From Microbacterium sp. Nx66 (GTDB taxonomy: Bacteria; Actinomycetota; Actinomycetes; Actinomycetales; Microbacteriaceae), in assembly GCF_904066215.1 (NCBI RefSeq), contig NZ_LR880474.1:1302001-1366000 (forward strand): a DNA stretch of 64,000 nt, written 5' to 3'. Position numbers and translations under genes: made by a program. The notes beneath the pieces were generated by a model that ran no database searches, was not told the origin of the DNA, and saw only the letters and a list, made by a program, of their open reading frames with translations. Position 1 is the stretch's first letter, and each line of letters begins with the position of its first letter. This document shows positions 61,187-64,000 of the stretch, in pieces.

Positions 61187-62857
61187 ATGAGCGCAGTGCG
61201 CAGACCGTCCTGGCTGCTGAGCACTCTGGACGGCTACCAGCGCGGGTGGATCGTGCGGGACGTCCTCGCCGGCCTCTCCGCGGGTGCGGTGGTGGTGCCG
61301 CAGGCCATGGCCTACGCGACGATCGCCGACCTCCCGGTGCAGGTCGGCCTCTACACGTGCATCGTGCCGATGCTCGTCTACGCTCTTCTGGGCGGCAGCA
61401 GGGCGATGAGTGTCTCGACGACCTCGACCATCGCCACCCTCACCGCGACGACGCTGGTCTCGGCGGGCGTCGCTGCGGGGTCGGACGACGCTCTCGGCGC
61501 GCTCATGATGCTCACCCTCCTGGTGGGGGCGGTGCTGCTGCTCGCGCGGGCGTGCCGCCTGGGCTCGCTCGTCGAGAACATCAGCGGAGCCACCGTGCTC
61601 GGACTGAAGATCGGGGTCGGGGCGACGGTGGCCGTGGGCCAGCTGCCGAAGCTCCTCGGAGAGTCGTTCGACTTCTCCGGCCACGGCTTCCTCCGGTCCC
61701 TGGTCGCCGTGGGAGGGGCGTTCGACAGCGTCAACGTGCCCACGCTGCTCCTCTCGACCGGATCCATCGCCACCCTCCTGCTCCTCAAGCGCTTCGCTCC
61801 GCGGGTGCCGGGCACCCTCGTCGTCGTCGCGGCCGGCATGCTGCTCGTCGGGGTCGGCGGGATCGATGAACTCGGGGTCGACCTCATCGCCCCGGTGGCC
61901 GGTGGTCTGCCCGTTCCTGGCATCCCTGACCTGTCCGAGGCCGCGGCCCTCGTGCCGGGAGCGCTCGCCATCGCCGTCATGGCCTTCCTCGAGTCCGCTG
62001 CCGTCGCGCGCAGCCTGCGCCAGGCGACGGAGCCGCAGATCGACAGCGACCAGGAGCTCTTCGCGACCGGGGCGGCGAACACCGTCGGCGCATTCTTCGC
62101 GGCCATGCCCGCAGCAGGCGGATTCTCGCAGAGCGCGGTCAACCAGGGAGCCGGCGCCCGCTCCCAGCTGGCGACGCTGACGACGGTCGCGCTGGCCGTC
62201 CTGGTCGCGCTCTTCCTCGCTCCTGTGCTCAGCCTGCTGCCGGAGGCGACGCTGGCCGCCATGGTCTTCACGGCGGTGGCCGGACTCATCAACATCCCCG
62301 AGCTCGTGCGGTGGGCGCGCATCAGCAGAGTGGACTTCTGGGTCGCGACCGCGGTCGCGGCGATCGGCCTCACGGCGGGACTCCTTCCTGCGGTGGCCGT
62401 CGGGGTCGTGGTGACCCTCGTCCTCGTCTTGCGGGAGCTCAACATCCCCCGGGTCCGGGTCGTGGGGCGGAGGGGGAGTGCTCTCGGTCTGGAACCGGAA
62501 CGGGGGCTGTACACCGCGAACGCGCTCGCCAACCAGCGGCTCATCGTCCAGACGGTCGCGGCTCAGGCCGAGCCGGTGCGGACGCTCGTGCTCGGGCTGC
62601 CGCAGCAGGTGGTGATGTCCATCACCGTGCTCGACACCCTGGAGGCGCTCGACCGGGAGCTGGCTCAACTCGGTGTGCAGCTCCACCTCGCGGCTCTGCC
62701 GGAGGAGGCGTCCGTCGTCGCGGCGCGGACCCCTTGGTACGCCGGGCTGGTGGAGGCGGGCCGCGTGCACCCTGCCGTCGATGTCGGGCTCCGGGCCGCG
62801 GCGGACCGGGAGGAGCGCGGGGGCGTTCACCCGGGTGAAGTGCCCGACGAGCGGTGA
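61187..62857 (+). CDS. SulP-family anion transporter with STAS-like C-terminus
   Basis: 556 residues. Opens with DVLAGLSAGAVVVPQAMAYATIADLPVQVGLY, the SulP signature, and has about twelve to fourteen helices with ESAAVARSLRQ near helix 8. The last 110 residues form a short STAS-like domain. Substrates of the family include sulfate, bicarbonate and C4-dicarboxylates; no carbonic anhydrase or sulfate gene is adjacent. GGAGGGA precedes ATG 61187. Confidence 0.92.
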   Translation: MSAVRRPSWLLSTLDGYQRGWIVRDVLAGLSAGAVVVPQAMAYATIADLPVQVGLYTCIVPMLVYALLGGSRAMSVSTTSTIATLTATTLVSAGVAAGSDDALGALMMLTLLVGAVLLLARACRLGSLVENISGATVLGLKIGVGATVAVGQLPKLLGESFDFSGHGFLRSLVAVGGAFDSVNVPTLLLSTGSIATLLLLKRFAPRVPGTLVVVAAGMLLVGVGGIDELGVDLIAPVAGGLPVPGIPDLSEAAALVPGALAIAVMAFLESAAVARSLRQATEPQIDSDQELFATGAANTVGAFFAAMPAAGGFSQSAVNQGAGARSQLATLTTVALAVLVALFLAPVLSLLPEATLAAMVFTAVAGLINIPELVRWARISRVDFWVATAVAAIGLTAGLLPAVAVGVVVTLVLVLRELNIPRVRVVGRRGSALGLEPERGLYTANALANQRLIVQTVAAQAEPVRTLVLGLPQQVVMSITVLDTLEALDRELAQLGVQLHLAALPEEASVVAARTPWYAGLVEAGRVHPAVDVGLRAAADREERGGVHPGEVPDER

Positions 62858-62876
62858 CGCGCGGTCATCGCCTGCC

Positions 62877-62882
62877 TAGGCT
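62877..62882 (+). promoter_or_regulatory. -10 hexamer of FUSC-like gene promoter
   Basis: TAGGCT, 78 nt before the FUSC-like start; no leaderless start codon at the expected position. Confidence 0.4.
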
Positions 62883-62960
62883 GACGGCACGAGGGATCCG
62901 TGGGGCGATCGATACCGGGGAGAGCATGCCCGACCGCAGCCGGAACCGGAGAGCGAGACG

Positions 62961-63944
62961 ATGATGGCGGCGCGCGGGGGACTGACGTGGCGGTGGTCGC
63001 GGTTCGGTCTCGGCGTCCTGTACGCCGTGCCTCCGATCGCGGTCGCACCGTTCGACCCCGCTCTCGCGCTGGCGCTGAGCATCGGGGTCCTGCCCGCGGC
63101 CGTCATCGGACTGCCCCCGCGGCGGCGGGCCCGCTCGGCGATCCCGGTGCTGGGGGCGCTGGTGGCGCTGGGGCTCCTGCTCGGCGCCACCCTCTCCCTC
63201 GTACCGATCTTCGCCGTGCTCGCCCTGGCCGTGCTGGCGGTGCTGGCCAGCATGCTCGCCGCGCGGGAGCGCGCCGGACAGCTCGCTCTGACCCTTGTCC
63301 TGCCCATGGTCGGGATCGGTCTGAGCTTCCCCCTGTCTTCGACGACGCTCCTTCTGGCGGGCGCGATCGTCACGGGTTCGATCTACGCGTGGCTCATCGC
63401 GCTTCTGTGGCCGGAGCACGGGGCGGGTGCGCGGGCCCCGGCGGCCATGCCCAAGGGGCGAGCCCTGCTGATCTACGGGATTCTCCTGGGCGCCGCCGCG
63501 GGGACGGCGGCCGCCATCGGCTTCGCGACCGGGGTCGAGCACGTGGGCTGGGCGACGGGCGCCGTGCTGCTCGTGATGCGTCCCGTGCGCGGGCAGCTCG
63601 TCCTCCGCAGCGTCGGTCGGGCGGCGTCGGTGCTCATCGGAGCGCTGGCGGCCGCCGGTTTCGCGTTGCTGTCTCCGAGTGGTGCGGTGATCGGCCTCGC
63701 GATCGGCGTCGTGCTGGGGTGTCTCGGCGCGGTGCAGGAGAGCCGGTGGTATGTCGCCCCCGCCTTCACGACCTTCCTCGTCCTCACCCTGCTGCTGTCG
63801 ACATCGGTCGAGTCGCCGACCGCGCGCTTCCTGGAGCGGACCCTCGAGACGTTCCTGGGCGTGGCCCTCGCGCTGTTCTTCGGGGCGCTGGTGCCGGCGT
63901 TGTTGGCGATCCGACGGCCGGTGCGCGCCGGCGTCACCGAGTGA
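62961..63944 (+). CDS. FUSC/aromatic-acid-exporter-like membrane protein
   Basis: 327 residues, about ten helices with two similar halves, the N-terminal one around AVPPIAVAPFDPALALALSI and the C-terminal one around VGWATGAVLLVMRPVRGQLV, the FUSC/YccS motif (RxVGRAASVLIGALAA). Such proteins export aromatic acids or drugs, but this member lacks the large cytoplasmic domain. ATGATG at 62961 and 62964 leaves the exact start open. Last gene of the window. Confidence 0.8.
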   Translation: MMAARGGLTWRWSRFGLGVLYAVPPIAVAPFDPALALALSIGVLPAAVIGLPPRRRARSAIPVLGALVALGLLLGATLSLVPIFAVLALAVLAVLASMLAARERAGQLALTLVLPMVGIGLSFPLSSTTLLLAGAIVTGSIYAWLIALLWPEHGAGARAPAAMPKGRALLIYGILLGAAAGTAAAIGFATGVEHVGWATGAVLLVMRPVRGQLVLRSVGRAASVLIGALAAAGFALLSPSGAVIGLAIGVVLGCLGAVQESRWYVAPAFTTFLVLTLLLSTSVESPTARFLERTLETFLGVALALFFGALVPALLAIRRPVRAGVTE

Positions 63945-63988
63945 GCCCGGTCCGCGATACCTCTTGCGGGACCGCTCCCACCTTGCAA

Positions 63989-63994
63989 TAGACT
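63989..63994 (+). promoter_or_regulatory. -10 hexamer at the window end
   Basis: TAGACT followed by exactly six nt to the right edge, so a leaderless start codon is predicted at or just beyond position 64001. Confidence 0.45.
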
Positions 63995-64000
63995 GCCCGC

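Noticed and set aside
61095..62838. The same 12-bp palindrome TCACCCGGGTGA before sulP (61095-61106) and at its 3' end (62827-62838)
   Set aside because: Short GC-rich palindromes are frequent in this composition, and CACCCGGGTG also occurs inside dinB. The second copy is coding. Not enough to call attachment or regulatory sites.

Overview
The window is high-GC (about 70%), gene-dense actinobacterial chromosome with no phage, transposon, CRISPR array or rRNA/tRNA gene that I can see. Gene content and protein style (WhiB1, MtrAB-LpqB, GuaB1, a 2-oxoglutarate decarboxylase fusion, long HPF, DUF3097, an Rv3235-like protein) point to Microbacteriaceae, most likely Microbacterium. Genus is inferred from family resemblance, not from a search.

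Layout. 0-2.2 kb (minus): membrane genes DUF4350 (cut by the window edge), DUF4129 and a GPDPase membrane-domain protein. 2.3-24 kb: a block whose gene set resembles the M. tuberculosis Rv3219-Rv3246c neighbourhood: mtrA-mtrB-lpqB, comF, hpf, secA, a CpaE-like/SAF pair, an Rv3235-like gene, pdtaS, whiB1, then bcp-rsgA-aroA (minus) divergent from sigH-rsrA. Inserted in it are a PadR regulator and a coiled-coil protein related to the TPM protein at 53.6-55.6 kb. 24-33 kb: an Eis-like acetyltransferase, the 1227-residue Kgd/OdhA, guaB1 and two CNNM/CorC genes. 33-43.6 kb: an old yellow enzyme, nnrD, a GT87-type membrane protein, a thiamine-binding protein, an MFS exporter, a Nudix hydrolase, metX and metY (methionine), an SDR, ung and a GNAT. 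43.6-48.6 kb: a complete five-gene peptide/nickel-type ABC importer (dppABCDF-like). 48.6-64 kb: hydrolase, AhpD-like, tyrosine phosphatase, a stand-alone SIP-domain protein under a DtxR/IdeR-type box, a small HExxH protein, an arginase-family enzyme, the pspA-TPM envelope-stress pair, DUF3097, trmB, a CPBP-like protein, a DinB2-type polymerase, ridA, mscS, a SHOCT protein, sulP and a FUSC-like protein.

Themes. Several systems watch the envelope or redox state: MtrAB-LpqB, SecA, PspA-TPM and SigH-RsrA with Bcp next door. Transcription signals are unusually readable: at least thirteen genes have a TANNNT -10 hexamer ending 6-7 nt before the start codon, the signature of leaderless mRNAs, and strong hairpin terminators mark most convergent ends.

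Points most worth a second look: the two-promoter, two-isoform arrangement of sigH; the isoleucine steric gate of the DinB2-type polymerase; three perfect DnaA-box sequences within 1.1 kb around the CpaE/SAF/HTH genes; the TPM-less paralogue ending beside an 18-G tract; an 11-codon leader ORF before secA; and the iron-box-controlled solo SIP domain.
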